Positions 11,400 through 21,865 of a DNA stretch of 64,000 nucleotides are shown piece after piece; position 1 is the stretch's first letter; every line of letters begins with the position of its first letter. Position numbers and translations under genes: made by a program. This DNA comes from Trametopsis cervina (Eukaryota > Basidiomycota > Agaricomycetes > Polyporales > Irpicaceae): contig MU278348.1 in assembly GCA_022385755.1 (NCBI GenBank), positions 779,035 to 843,034 on the forward strand. Direction: 5' to 3'. The notes under the pieces were generated by a model that saw only the letters and a list, made by a program, of their open reading frames with translations, ran no database searches and was not told the origin of the DNA.

Positions 11400-12170
11400 C
11401 GCGTGGGGTATACCGAGACCTGCAAGTATGTCCCCATTATGCCTGAGGCGACCTCATCGATCTCGTCTGCCTCTGCGAGAGCCTGTGCCCTCTTCGTCGA
11501 TCCCCACCACGAGCCGAGAAGCTCGTTCCCCTCCACGCCCTCCTTGTTCTCCGTCTCTGGCTGGTCTTCTTCCGATGTGGGCGGCACCGGGCTCGCCTCG
11601 AACTGGCGGAGCAGTCTGCGCCAGGCTCCTGCCGTCCATTCTTGCGTCGTCTCTTTCACTCGTTTGTGAAGACTTGGGAAGCCGCGGCGACGACGCTGCG
11701 GGTGGGTTTCGAGCGAGAATTGTTGGACGGGGGCGGGGAGGAGAGAGCCTGAGGGTGTGGCTGGGCTGGTGCTGATGCTGGTGCTGGTGAAATCGGTGGT
11801 GGGGTGCTGCTTCCTCGGAGTGGCCAACTCATCCTTGGTGATTGTCCGGTCGAAAGACCCGCCCGCTTGCATGGCAGTGTCGCGGGAGAGAGAACGACCT
11901 CTCTGGGCGACGAGTTGTTGGTGTCGAGCAGGACAATGATGAAGCGGTGATGAAGAGGAACTCACCAGGTGATCCGTGCCGTGCAGGCAGACAGGATGTA
12001 GGTTGTGCGGGAGCGGGCGACGGTCGTGGTAGCAGTGAATAAACTGGCAACTGGTTTTCGCTCGTGAGAGGGAGGTGCTGACCCACATGCAGCAGGGCGC
12101 ACATGTTCGCCATTGTGAAGTTGTCAAAGCTGACCGTCTGCGGACTTTGCACGATCATCGGGCTCGACAT
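11400..12170 (-). CDS. Possible exon(s) of a low-complexity hypothetical protein
   Basis: A long minus-strand frame (about 11950-11410) reads like coding sequence: SRDTAMQAGGSFDRTITKDE, a Ser/Thr/Pro-rich linker (TSTSISTSPATPSGS), LHKRVKETTQEWTAGAWRR, then an acidic stretch (TSEEDQPETENKEGVEGNE). A separate frame starts MSSPMIVQSPQTVSFDNF at 12170. The join between them and the 3' end are not resolved. No domain is recognised. It could be the C-terminal tail of the gene that includes the GH92-like blocks, or an unrelated gene. 11040-11400 shows nothing further. Confidence 0.28.
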
Positions 12171-12479
12171 TCGCCACCGTGCGGGCCGCGGGGCATCACC
12201 ATCTGGAAGTGCAGGCCGTGGCTGCTGTTGGTGTGGTGGCCCATGTGCTGGTGGGCGCTGTGGTGGGAGGGGTGGACGTTGTGAGCGAACGGCTAGCCAC
12301 AGATATCTTTGGGCTCGTCGTTCATCGAGTTGACACCCTGGGACGCCATGCCACTGTGGAAAGGTCCGTCCTCATCATTGTATTTAGCATCGCCCCTAGG
12401 TTCTCGTCCGTATCTACTAACCCGTACATTAGCTTCCACCCAATCGAAATGTGGGGACACTCACAATCAGCGGATGAGA

Positions 12480-13340
12480 TATTCATCCTATACGCTGAGC
12501 TATGAAACAGCTGGACAATATCGGGCGCCACGCCCTCTGTCTGCACCTTCACGCATCCGAGCAGCTTGTCCTACGTGTCGAACGCGCTCTGCTGGACGCA
12601 TGCGAAGTGGAACGTCAGGATCTCGGATTCGGCGTTTGTGCAGGCTTTGCGTGGAGGAAATGAAGGAGATACCGATGCGCACTAGGATCAAGGTCGGGCC
12701 TGTGGGGGGGGGGACAAGAACAGTGTGTAAGTGTTAATTGCTCGACGGTAGTAGACGTTCTCACTCTTCTTCGCACACGGTTTGAACGTTAGCAGTGCGC
12801 CGAGCTGTTCTCGGAAACCTGAAGGACAGTCAGTGTCACATCTTACAAGTATCACATCAGGGTGGCTGCGTACCAAAGTAGAACTGCTGGATGCCCGAAT
12901 TGCCCAACCACGAGCCAGATTGCGTCGGCGTGCCCTGTTCACCAGCACATTGTTCAACATGACCATCGCTCGACGACACATGTTGTACTTACAAGATCGG
13001 ACCGTTGCCCTTGAAGTCGACGCACATAAAGCGCGATACCGTCCAGGGCCGAATGATGCCGCGAACGACGCGCCGTCTGTAACGCTCCTGTATCAGCAGA
13101 ACTCGCAGCCGCACAAACACAGGGAAGGAAGTGAAGAAGAGGCACGCACCGGTGACGCGCGCGGACGTGCCGTTGAGAGTATAACCAGGTCCGTGCTGCT
13201 CTGCTGCCCGTCATTCGTGATGTCGACCATCAACCGCGGGTGCACGGTCCCCGCTGGGAATGTGTACCTGTGCAGGGCCGTCCCACGCGTCGCGGTGAGC
13301 TCGATGCGGATTCCACAGCAAGCCGGAGCGGTCGCGCTAT
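12480..13340 (-). pseudogene. Broken GH92-like alpha-1,2-mannosidase
   Basis: Conserved GH92-type blocks appear in order on the minus strand: GIRIELTATRGTALHRYTFP and HPRLMVDITNDGQQSST (13314-13190), YTLNGTSARVT, GASFAASFGPGRYR, MCVDFKGNGPI, GSWLGNSGIQQFYF, REQLGALLTF, LILVRIGISFISSTQ, ACTNAESEIL, then LLGCVKVQTEGVAPDIVQLF. The frame changes by one base between blocks at about 13188, 13030 and 12648, each at a short homopolymer, and TAG at 12573-12571 stands where the family has Trp. The catalytic half further downstream is not recognisable. An intact enzyme would trim mannose from glycans. Family identity is from remembered motif order; the breaks are seen directly. Confidence 0.6.
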
Positions 13341-14646
13341 TCGTTCAGCTTACAACGGAGGATGCCTGCTTCAAGCTTGACCAGTAAAGCTCGCGGGCCG
13401 CGAGGAGACGGTGCCTGCGGGAAGCATGGATGCGTCTGATCGCGCTGTTGACGATGGAAGACTTGGACAAACGGCGGATTGGCGAGAGGTTGGGCAGAAG
13501 AGCGATGAGATCCTGGGGAGCGCATGATATTAGGATATAACTGTGAGCATGAGAAAAACTATCAGGGTCTACTCACCAGAAACCAGCTGTTCATAGTCTC
13601 CCTGCGCGCGCAGTTGACAGCGTTATGGGTGGCCCTGCGCTTCGCAGTGTCGGCGCACCTGCTGGGCTTGCACTTCCGAGGTTGTCCAGTAGTGGAGTTG
13701 GTGGCAGCAGAGCCTATGTCAAAAGACACGTGTTCCTGGCTGGGGTGGCTGTTTGTATCAACGTGCGGAGGAAGGGAGAGGGTCTGGACGTAGGGGGCGA
13801 GACAGGGGTGTAAGAACCGTTGGAGCCATCGGCAGATGACCGGAGAGATCGGGGGCAAGAGATGATGGGCAAGAGGCTGAGAATGCATGAGATGTGGTGT
13901 TACGAATGTCGAAGACAGGTCCAATGTCGAATTAACGGACTTTGTTGGTAACCTATCTCAAGGCTGTTCCTCAAACCTAAAAGTGAGCGCGGCCACCGCA
14001 GCAGCCAGAGTCGACCGCGGTCATCATTGGTCGGCGAAAAGCGGCTATGTTCGGGTTGTAAAGCATACTTGCGCCTGCGGATACATGCGCTATGCTTCCT
14101 TGTGCACATGAAAGAGAGCCTCGACGAGCCGCTCTGTGTGAGGCCGACTACGGCTGGCTCGAGCGTGTAATGGTGTCCTGTCAAGAGAGTGCATATCAGA
14201 AAAAGCCCATGCATGCAGGAGAAGAACATACATAGCTGGCACAATGCGAGTGTGTCGGCATGGGGAGACGGCCCTCGTTGCGGTACTTTCCAGTGCGTTG
14301 GAACGCTCCGCTGCTTATGCAGGTTGGGACGACCGGCTTGGCAGGATATGTGACGAAGCACTACACAACTAGATGTCATAAACGAGGACGCAGGATGCAC
14401 AAGCGGGGCAGAGCGCACATAGCAGCCCTCGCCAAAGTCTGTGTGTTGCATCTACGTCTTGACCTTCACATACCCTGAACATTGTAAAAGCCCACGATTC
14501 GAGTTTAGTTGAAGAGCCAGAAAGGGGGGAATTGGGTGTATGAGTGCTGGCGGTTGCTGGTGAGGAGCGCGAGAAGATTTGTGTCGCCTGCGCTTGGAGC
14601 GCATACCCGATTGGGAAGGTGCCCTTTGTGGCGTTTCCGTTTTAGA
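13341..14646. other. No recognisable gene between GH92 remnant and assembly gap
   Basis: Minus-strand segments at about 13.4-13.9 kb (PAGTVSSRPASFTGQ; DLIALLPNLSPIRR) could be further decayed N-terminal pieces of the GH92-like gene, but no consistent exon chain was found. 13925-14580 has overlapping frames on both strands with no motif. 14580-14646 next to the gap may hold the last residues of the transposase but matches nothing I can name. Confidence 0.4.
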
Positions 14647-14924
14647 NNNNNNNNNNNNNNNNNNNNNNNNNNNNNNNNNNNNNNNNNNNNNNNNNNNNNN
14701 NNNNNNNNNNNNNNNNNNNNNNNNNNNNNNNNNNNNNNNNNNNNNNNNNNNNNNNNNNNNNNNNNNNNNNNNNNNNNNNNNNNNNNNNNNNNNNNNNNNN
14801 NNNNNNNNNNNNNNNNNNNNNNNNNNNNNNNNNNNNNNNNNNNNNNNNNNNNNNNNNNNNNNNNNNNNNNNNNNNNNNNNNNNNNNNNNNNNNNNNNNNN
14901 NNNNNNNNNNNNNNNNNNNNNNNN
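14647..14924. other. Assembly gap (278 N)
   Basis: All bases are N. The gap cuts the 3' end of the Plavaka-like transposase gene and shows that the inserted block was scaffolded across unsequenced DNA. Confidence 1.
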
Positions 14925-17900
14925 GCGGTCTACCTGTCTTATCTGCGGGCTAACGGAAGGGGAATGGTAAGGGTGAACCAAGGCAAGGCCATACACATTG
15001 TCATTAAGAGTGTAGGTGAAAACTCTGACCAGTTCGCAAAAGACGAGGAGGGATCCGTCGAGATCAACAAGGACGTTGTCGTAGCGTGGACGTCTGTGAA
15101 ACAATGGGGAGCAGCGAAGTCGGTCGGTGAGCAGACGCCACGACACAGTCGATTCGTAGTCGACCTTCAGATACTTGCATTCAACAACCTTATCACACTC
15201 CCAGTCAGTATTCGGCTTATGGTAGTGAGAAGGATTTTACTGAACCTTATCTTCGTCCACAATCGACACAGAAACACGTTCCTCACCACGGTCGCGAGAC
15301 AATATGTCCGCTAAGCATTTCGAGAGCTTCTGTTTGAACTTATGGAATGCGGGGTCACGGAGAACCACGGTGTCACCCTCGTTTTGCATGGTGAATTCAT
15401 GGATGGATACCAGACGTTCTCGCGAGCCAAGATAAACCTGATTGAACTGCCATGGTGACGACCGCTCCTCAACTTCATTTGGTTCTGCCTTTGACTTAGC
15501 GCAATGTTCGTCCCACGCGGTAACGTGCGCATGGATGGTAGAAGAAACAAACGACCGATCCTCAAGATTACCGAGCTGGATAAAGTAAGCGAAGTGTCTC
15601 GATTAAATAGTAACAGCGCAAAGGGCTCACCTGTTTCTCGACACTCTTGAAGTTAGTCATTAGCTGGTAGTATAGGCGCATCTCGCGATTCAGCTTTTCA
15701 TTCGGCTTCGTGTCCATATTTGCGATAACACCTTTAGCGCGAATGTCACGAACCGCATGAGTATGGGAGTGAGTCTTGATTATTGCGTCCCAGTCCTTGT
15801 TAATGCCCGATGTGTTTCCGTAGGCCTGTAGTAATTCGGCCAAGTAAATTAAGACCTGTGCAACCCAAACGAAAGGACGCACCTTCAGCTGCTCGTCAAA
15901 CTGTGAGAGGGTTTGCTCGAATGCAGCAATCGTCTTCTCAGTCTGAACCTCCAGGGCCACGAGGGCGTTGAGTTCGATCCACTTACGGATCACCTTCAAA
16001 AGGGCATATCCCTTTGGTCCTCCGTACTTCATGATCGGACCGTATACTGCATGTAATAAAACCTTCACTCATCAAGCTCGCATAATCAGTGCATTATTAG
16101 ACGTTATAAAACCATCATGCACCTTCGACAAGTCCTCCCACTTCTTTCCATCGCTAAAATCCTGCTTGAAAATTTCGCCGTCGAAATGTGCTAAACCCTC
16201 CCATCTAGGCATTCGAGATAATCTAGAGCGAATAATCAGCAAATTCGAATGAATGCCGATGAACATTACTTACAGCTCTTCAATCCGGACCCTAGCTTCA
16301 CGTGGAAGTTCCTCGACCAGGAGCTTCAGTTGTTGCAGAAGATGCTTCTGCCACAACCCGATAATGTATGCATGTAAGCGATCGAACGAGAGTGCCTCAT
16401 GTACGTCTGAATTTGCAACATCCCAGAAGGCATTCTGTGGTCATGCGATGAGATTTGAACCGGAATAAAGAAACACGACACACCGGAATATCTCGCAGCC
16501 CGAAAATCTTCAGGATCTGATTTTTTTGCGCAGAGTGGGGCTGTTTGATTAATGTCTCGGTCTTTGAGGCGCTGCGAAGAGAATATGTTACACTGAGGTC
16601 AGAAAGTGTCCCTTTAGGTATAATGCAGATCGGACATGGTGCGAGGGAGCGCAAACCACGAATCAAGGCAAAACGGACTCTACGGTAAAAAGGGCATCAG
16701 ATCTCGGATGACGTTGCATTCAAAACCCTCACTGTTCTTCGTAGTCCGCTGATATGATGTTGATGAATGGGAAGAGGGTGCGTAAAATGTTGTCACCACA
16801 CCGATAGTGGTACCCAACTTTCGAGTGTCGGGCAATGTCCTTCAAGAACTCTTTGAACGCACTGTGATAGACGGCGTTCTTGAAATTGACGAATTTTGTC
16901 TTCTTGCTGTGCTGGGCGTTCTCCTCAACCTGTCTCGCACAGAGAATAAGTTAGCCCAGTATCATTACATCGAGCGAGATATCACATACAATAGGAATGA
17001 AACCGACTATCCGTCCTCCCCCCAAAAAGCCGCCGTTTCGAATATGCGCGGGAAGATTTCCGATACGCGCAACGATGAAGTGTCCCTTCTGCTTGCCGAA
17101 ATTTGAGAGTTTTGCGGTATCTGCCCACAGGATGATTGACAGTGGCTTGCCTGTGGGATCCATTTTAGTGATTTCGGACTATGAAGACAAGATGAGACGA
17201 AAAATTGAGCGAATGCGCGAAAGATGCGAACCTGTGCTTTGGCGAACATGGTGCCTGTCCACGGCTCGTCATAGAAGCGCACCCACTGCTGCCCATCGAA
17301 CTTAGAAAGCCGCTGCGCGTCCCATTCAAAATGGGGTGCCAAAAGGGGGTCTTTCACTTGATATAGAATCCAGTCCCAGAGAGACCGATGATGAAATTCA
17401 AAGGGCTCTGTTATGTCTTTATATTTCACCTCCATGTTCGTTGTTTGAAACTATAAATGCGTTGAAAATGAACTACATGTGTGGATCAAAGGGGACTACA
17501 ACCTACGGGCGCATGGTGGAGATTCGCGCGTTCCCATGCATTGTGGACGTCTTCGACCCTCTCAAACGTCATCTCCTTGCTGCTGCGATAACCATCCTTA
17601 ATGAGCGCAAGGAGGCGCGCCGTTAGAGCTCCGCTCAGATGCGCATCATGAGCAAACGCCGCAACCTCGAAATCCATTCGAGAAGCGAATGGATGCCAAG
17701 CAGTCTCCTTGAGCAGCTCTGGGTCGGCTTTACGCTTCTCTTGTTTATACTCCTCGAACGGATAGACCACCGTGAGCCTCGACCGGCCGGAATTCTTGTG
17801 ATACTCAACTTTTATATCATCGCGAGTTGGTGGAGAAGGTGCGGTAGGGAATAACGGCGCTGAAAGTGGTAGAGGGGTGGGGGGCATTTCTGAATTGTTC

Positions 17901-18468
17901 ACATCTGCGTAGCCATCAGTGCTTCCCCCGTGACAGTACATGCCAAAGAACATACCAGAGTGTTGAAATGCATCATCGTCGTCCGGTATAGAGAGGGGTT
18001 CAGCGTGTACGTTGTGGGGCCCGCTCAATATTTGATGGTCCGAAACCGAATCAGACTCGTTGGATTCAATATCTAGAGGTGCTGCATCATGAGACTTTGT
18101 TGCGGAGGTAGAGAGTGACCTACCGCTGCCACCAAGCAGTTCGCGAGATGGACCAGGCGTGGGAGATGGAGGGTCGGCCTGCCTCGCAAGTCTGCCTGGT
18201 ATACTGATAAACCGTGAGTTAACAGGCGTGACAGTTGACACATACCACATTTTGGGGTTCTGTGCAAATCCGCTTCTGCTGCCCGTTTCCGGTTCTCTTC
18301 ATAAAATGCGTCGAGCTCACGCTCCGCTTGACAAGACTTCTGGTGCCTTGGTAATCCCCGAGGATCGCACTCCCTCTGGCAGAACTTGCAGGCAACTCGA
18401 ATGTCACTTGAATACCTGCCAGTTTTGGGGGCGTTTGCTTTTCTTTTTCTGGTCCATGAGGCGGGCAT
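14925..18468 (-). mobile_element. Plavaka-like (CACTA superfamily) transposase gene, 3' end in gap
   Basis: Twelve exons in phase: 18468-18242, 18203-17507, 17450-17232, 17178-16990, 16929-16733, 16679-16484, 16434-16274, 16222-16113, 16046-15883, 15825-15631, 15575-15246, 15188-14925; 983 codons before the N gap. A C2HC zinc finger (CKFCQRECDPRGLPRHQKSC) lies at about residues 27-46, then an acidic Ser/Pro linker. The body has the order of motifs I know from mushroom Plavaka transposases: WHPFASRMDFEVAAFAHDA, FYDEPWTGTMFAKAQ, LSIILWADTAKLSNFG, CPICIIPKGTL, NAFWDVANSDVHEALSFDRL, KGYALLKVIRKWIELNA, KPNEKLNREMRLYYQLMTNF, RCSPLFHRRPRYDNVLVDL, LALVHPY. No stop or frameshift was seen. Terminal inverted repeats and target duplications were not found by eye. 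Intron 1 (38 bp) is the least certain. Confidence 0.85.
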
Positions 18469-18704
18469 GTTAGAGGGACTGGATTATGAAGCAAGCGTAT
18501 TAGCCTTCCGCAAATTATGGGAGACGAAGCGAATGGAGTCCTACACGTACCAATATCCCACAGAGAATAGCTAACAGCTGAAAACAGGCGGGGGATTAGC
18601 GAAGAGGTTGGAAAACAAGAGTTGGGACCCGTGTCAAGTTGAACGATGGAATGGGCGCCTCCAGATGAGTGCAAGAGGCTTTATCGAGGCCTGGAGATAA
18701 GTCG

Positions 18705-18910
18705 TCTGATCTAGAGGGCATCATGTGATTGCTAGAGACCCCCGTGCAAATATCGAGGGTTCGCGGGATAAGGACTTTGGCGCTCTAGATGCCGAAATAG
18801 GCAGGGTGTTCCCTCTAGAGATTCAATGATATTTCTAGAGCTTTGATCAATAATCACTACGTATCGAGACGCTATCGAGATACAATCAAGAGCACGTCCG
18901 GATGCACCCG
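18705..18910. repeat. TCTAGA/TCGATA-rich repeat at the right end of the inserted block
   Basis: TCTAGA occurs at 18710, 18784, 18814 and 18834, interspersed with TATCGAG and CTATCGAGA words (about 18750, 18860, 18875). The same words fill 5987-6695 at the left end. The stretch lies within intron 2 of the RS-rich gene, 45-250 bp from exon 2. It shows no ORF of its own. The element's full extent cannot be set without other copies. Confidence 0.5.
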
Positions 18911-18954
18911 GGATGCCCGCGTCTCTGGAGGGCGTTTCAGTTTTTCTGACACAC

Positions 18955-19228
18955 CTGTGAGACCTATCACTGGACAATTCGTCAAGGTACTGTACAAATT
19001 CTGCCATTAGTACGTAGCTCTACTTCCCACACAGGCAGAACTTACCTTGTCTTTCTCGTCCTTCAGCCACACCTTGAACTCATCGCTGCGCAGGAAATAA
19101 TCCGACTCGGAGATGGGCTTCGCGTCGTTGGGAAGCCTTACAACGCGTTCAGAAGACTCTGAACGGCCTCTAGAGCGCGACCTCGACCGTTCACGAGATC
19201 GCGAGCGGCCTCTTCGGTGGGAAGGCAT
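18955..19228 (-). CDS. RS-rich conserved protein, exons 1-2 (N-terminal part of a split gene)
   Basis: Exon 1 (19228-19046) starts MPSHRRGRSRSRERSRSRSR, an RS domain of the kind found in splicing factors, followed by SDYFLRSDEFKVWLKDEKDK. Exon 2 (18989-18955) adds YLDELSSDRSHR and ends two bases into a codon at a GTGTGT donor. The next ~300 bp on the minus strand offer no acceptor followed by coding sequence of this family. The continuation, YFRKFVKAWNRGKL, is found at 5922 on the same strand in the right phase. The protein start is clear: ATG at 19228 with stops upstream. If the 13-kb gap is real DNA, this transcript would have to splice out a block containing several other genes, or the gene is broken. 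Confidence 0.82.
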
Positions 19229-19443
19229 ATCGTGTGCAGTTATGGCTTGTTCTAAGTTCCAGTGGCGCGCCTGAAGCTGTATGGAATGAACAGGCGCTAA
19301 CGAAGTAGATTACCGATTTCGAAGGCAATATTCAATGGAACCTCGCTGATTGATAAATTTGTTAGAGGTAAGACCTCTGACTCGTGAGCTGTACAGAAAC
19401 CAATCATGTATCGATATTACGACATTATAGAACAGATTACATT

Positions 19444-21865
19444 CTATGTCTTAGATATAGTAGCATCAACGCTCTGACTATTATCCTGGATATGTAGCTC
19501 GTCCATGAGCTGCATAACAGTCTCGAAGCCAACCTCATCTTTGCTCTTGTTTGACCCCGATTGACGGTTGTTGATGAGTGCCCAGACCATCCTCTCATCC
19601 CAGAGCGCCTTGTTCCTCTGCAATGTGACGAGATATTGGTCCAGCGAATACTGACTAAACTTTTCGTACGCCTCTGTACCGGGCTTCGGTTTAGTAATTT
19701 CTGTGCCGGGGATGCACGTCTCCCAAGTCGAGTCGCCTATAATAATACGACAAGCACGAGTGCAAATTGAGCGCTCATAGTAATATTCAACGAAGAGTAT
19801 CACGCACCATATACCTCCTCCGAAATCACCTTCCTGCTCTTCATGATCTCCTTTCGCAGCTTGGTCTTAGCCGTCAGAATTAGATAAGTGAGTTCCGCAA
19901 TGATATCCCCGCCAATGTTCTTTACAACACTGGTCGTGACGTCGCCTCCGATGTTCCCAGCCTCCAGACACCGCTGCACGAATTCTGTGGAGTACATCGC
20001 CCCAAAGTTCCTCGCGGTCATACCCTCAGGGCATAGCCGGTCCACATCGACGGCAAGCTTGAGTGGCGCGTTAGGGTCCAGAGGGCGCACTTTCTTCCCC
20101 GCCTGGGCAGCCTCCTTCTCTCGCGCCTTGTGCGACTGCACTAAACGCGTTCTGGCGGCCTTGGTGAATTGACCTGTGAGCCACTTCACTGTCTGCTCGT
20201 GATCCCATGTGCGGGGATCGGAGGGGTTGTATGGGGCGGGTCCGCGGGGTTTGGGTGGCGCGGTCTTGAATGGCGAGGCATACGATAACGTATTAACGCT
20301 ATGGACCGAGTCTTGGATGTGGGGTGATACGTGCGCGATGATTATTGTCTTCGATGGCGTTCTTGCCTCCACGTCGAACACAGGCTGGTCAAGGTTCTCG
20401 TCACAGACTTAGGCTGCAAACGCAATCGGTACACACCTTCAGGAGCATCGTCAACTTGTTGGCACGCCACGGGATGTGCACAAAGCCGTCCTCTTGCGCC
20501 ATCTTGGCCTTCGCGCGCACACATTCCTTCAGTTGCATGAGACTGTTGTTATTGTCACGGGACTCCACCATGCGCTTTTTGTCGTGGCCCTTCGAATCTT
20601 CGTATCGCTCGCTCCCAGCGAGACTATCGTACGGAGTATCTCAGCAATGTGTGATAGAGCTTTACTACATAATCCAACGCACTCGACCAGAATCAACTGC
20701 CCATCTTGTGCAAATGGCATAAGTTTGTTCTTGATTCGGATGTTCAGCAGTGCGTGACTTCGGCTGGAAGTAGCATTTCGCGCGGTCGCTGAAACTCGCC
20801 TAAACGATGGGTCAGTTCTCGATAGCTGTAGAAGTCAGTCTAACGCTTACCTGTATGAGAGTGCTGACGTTATGAGCTCATCCAGATGCTCCGCCGACTC
20901 GACAACGCGAGACATGACGCGCGGGCGCACGTCCCCATTCTAGACAATCCTATGAAGTCATGACGGGAGACAACGCAGCATCGACGTACCTTGTCCTCGC
21001 TCACAGCAACCTCCTTCCTCACAGGACGGCCTTGATCGTCAAGAGGCAAGTCATCGGCAGGTTCCAGGAGGTCCACCACTCCCTTGCCCAGCAACTCTAG
21101 AAATGTTACGCTGAACTCGAACACACCGCCCCCGTCCTGCAACTCGGGATGGGAGTCCGGGCTCACTTTCCGCTCTGCGGCGAGCAGTCGGGCGCCGGTC
21201 TTCTCGGCTGCGAGAAATAAGTCGCGAGCGATACGATACTCGAGTGCTTCCATCGTGTACGTCTTGCCGGTACCGGTTTGTCCGTAGGCGAGCACACATG
21301 CTGTGCCAGACGCCAGCGCAAGAGGTATCATCTGCATAGGACGCAGATCAATAAGAGTACTCCGAGCATATAACAGGAATACTAACATCGTTGGCGATGA
21401 CCGTGCGCTGGTATACCTCGTCGTTGTTCACTTCCGGACCGAAGGCGACGTCTGAGGCGTACTTCTTATGTGTGAGTGTAGGACCGGACCACTTTCGTTT
21501 CGATGTTAGCAGTATGCACAGTGTTTCGCCAATGCAGATAGGCGTACCTTCATCCCAGGCACATGAGCGACAAAGATGCCAGGCTCGGCGCTGGCCACTG
21601 TCACACCAGAGCAGAATGTGGTCTCTTCTGCATCGTCTTCGGTGGCAGCAGCACTGAACTTGTTCTCCGCCTCTTGCGGGAGCGGTGGACGCGTTCTGAA
21701 CGCGACATTCACGTCCTTTCCGCGCTGTCCAGTGAAGTCTTGCGCCTGGATATCTTCGAGTGGAGTCGTGAACGGAGTACAAGGGGGCTGTTCCTTACGC
21801 CATTTCTCGAGCTCCTCTCGCAGATGCGGCAAGTGTGTTGTGGTCAGGGAGGCAGAGGAGGCCAT
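19444..21865 (-). CDS. Kinesin motor protein (kinesin-13/KIF24-like)
   Basis: Eight exons in phase: 21865-21548, 21491-21387, 21331-20990, 20939-20851, 20799-20683, 20623-20437, 20384-19808, 19736-19444; 675 aa. The motor has P-loop GQTGTGKTYTM (about residues 158-168), switch I NATSSRSHALLNI and switch II DLAGSERYED, all in the right order, followed by HIPWRANKLTMLLK and an ISP-type AHVSPH strand. An N-terminal extension of about 45 residues precedes the motor, as in internal-motor kinesins. After the motor a WDHEQTVKWLTGQF segment looks SAM-like, followed by a helical tail. Microtubule-depolymerising activity is a family inference. The stop is 215 bp from the start of the RS-rich gene on the same strand. 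Confidence 0.92.

Larger units (their letters stand above)
5923..18954. other. 13.0-kb block inside intron 2 of the RS-rich gene (accessory insertion or mis-join)
   Basis: The intervals between the other exons of this gene are 50-68 bp; this one is 13,032 bp and contains an unrecognised gene, a sensor-type pseudogene, a DJ-1-like gene, a broken GH92-like gene, a Plavaka-like transposase and an N gap. TCTAGA-rich repeats lie at both ends (about 5.99-6.70 and 18.71-18.84 kb). The flanking genes outside the block (unknown gene, RVB2, kinesin) are core-type, the inside ones accessory. This fits insertion of a mobile or recombined segment into a repeat-bearing intron. An assembly error at the repeats is the main alternative. 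Confidence 0.7.

Noticed and set aside
11339..12127. A 262-codon minus-strand frame as one protein
   Set aside because: Only its middle part reads like coding sequence; both ends are rich in Cys, Trp and His typical of chance translation.
13900..14451. A 183-codon minus-strand frame
   Set aside because: No motif, no sensible composition, and overlapping frames of equal quality on the other strand.
5987..18910. CRISPR array or bacterial-style island
   Set aside because: The TCTAGA words have no regular spacing or spacer pattern and the genes carry spliceosomal introns.
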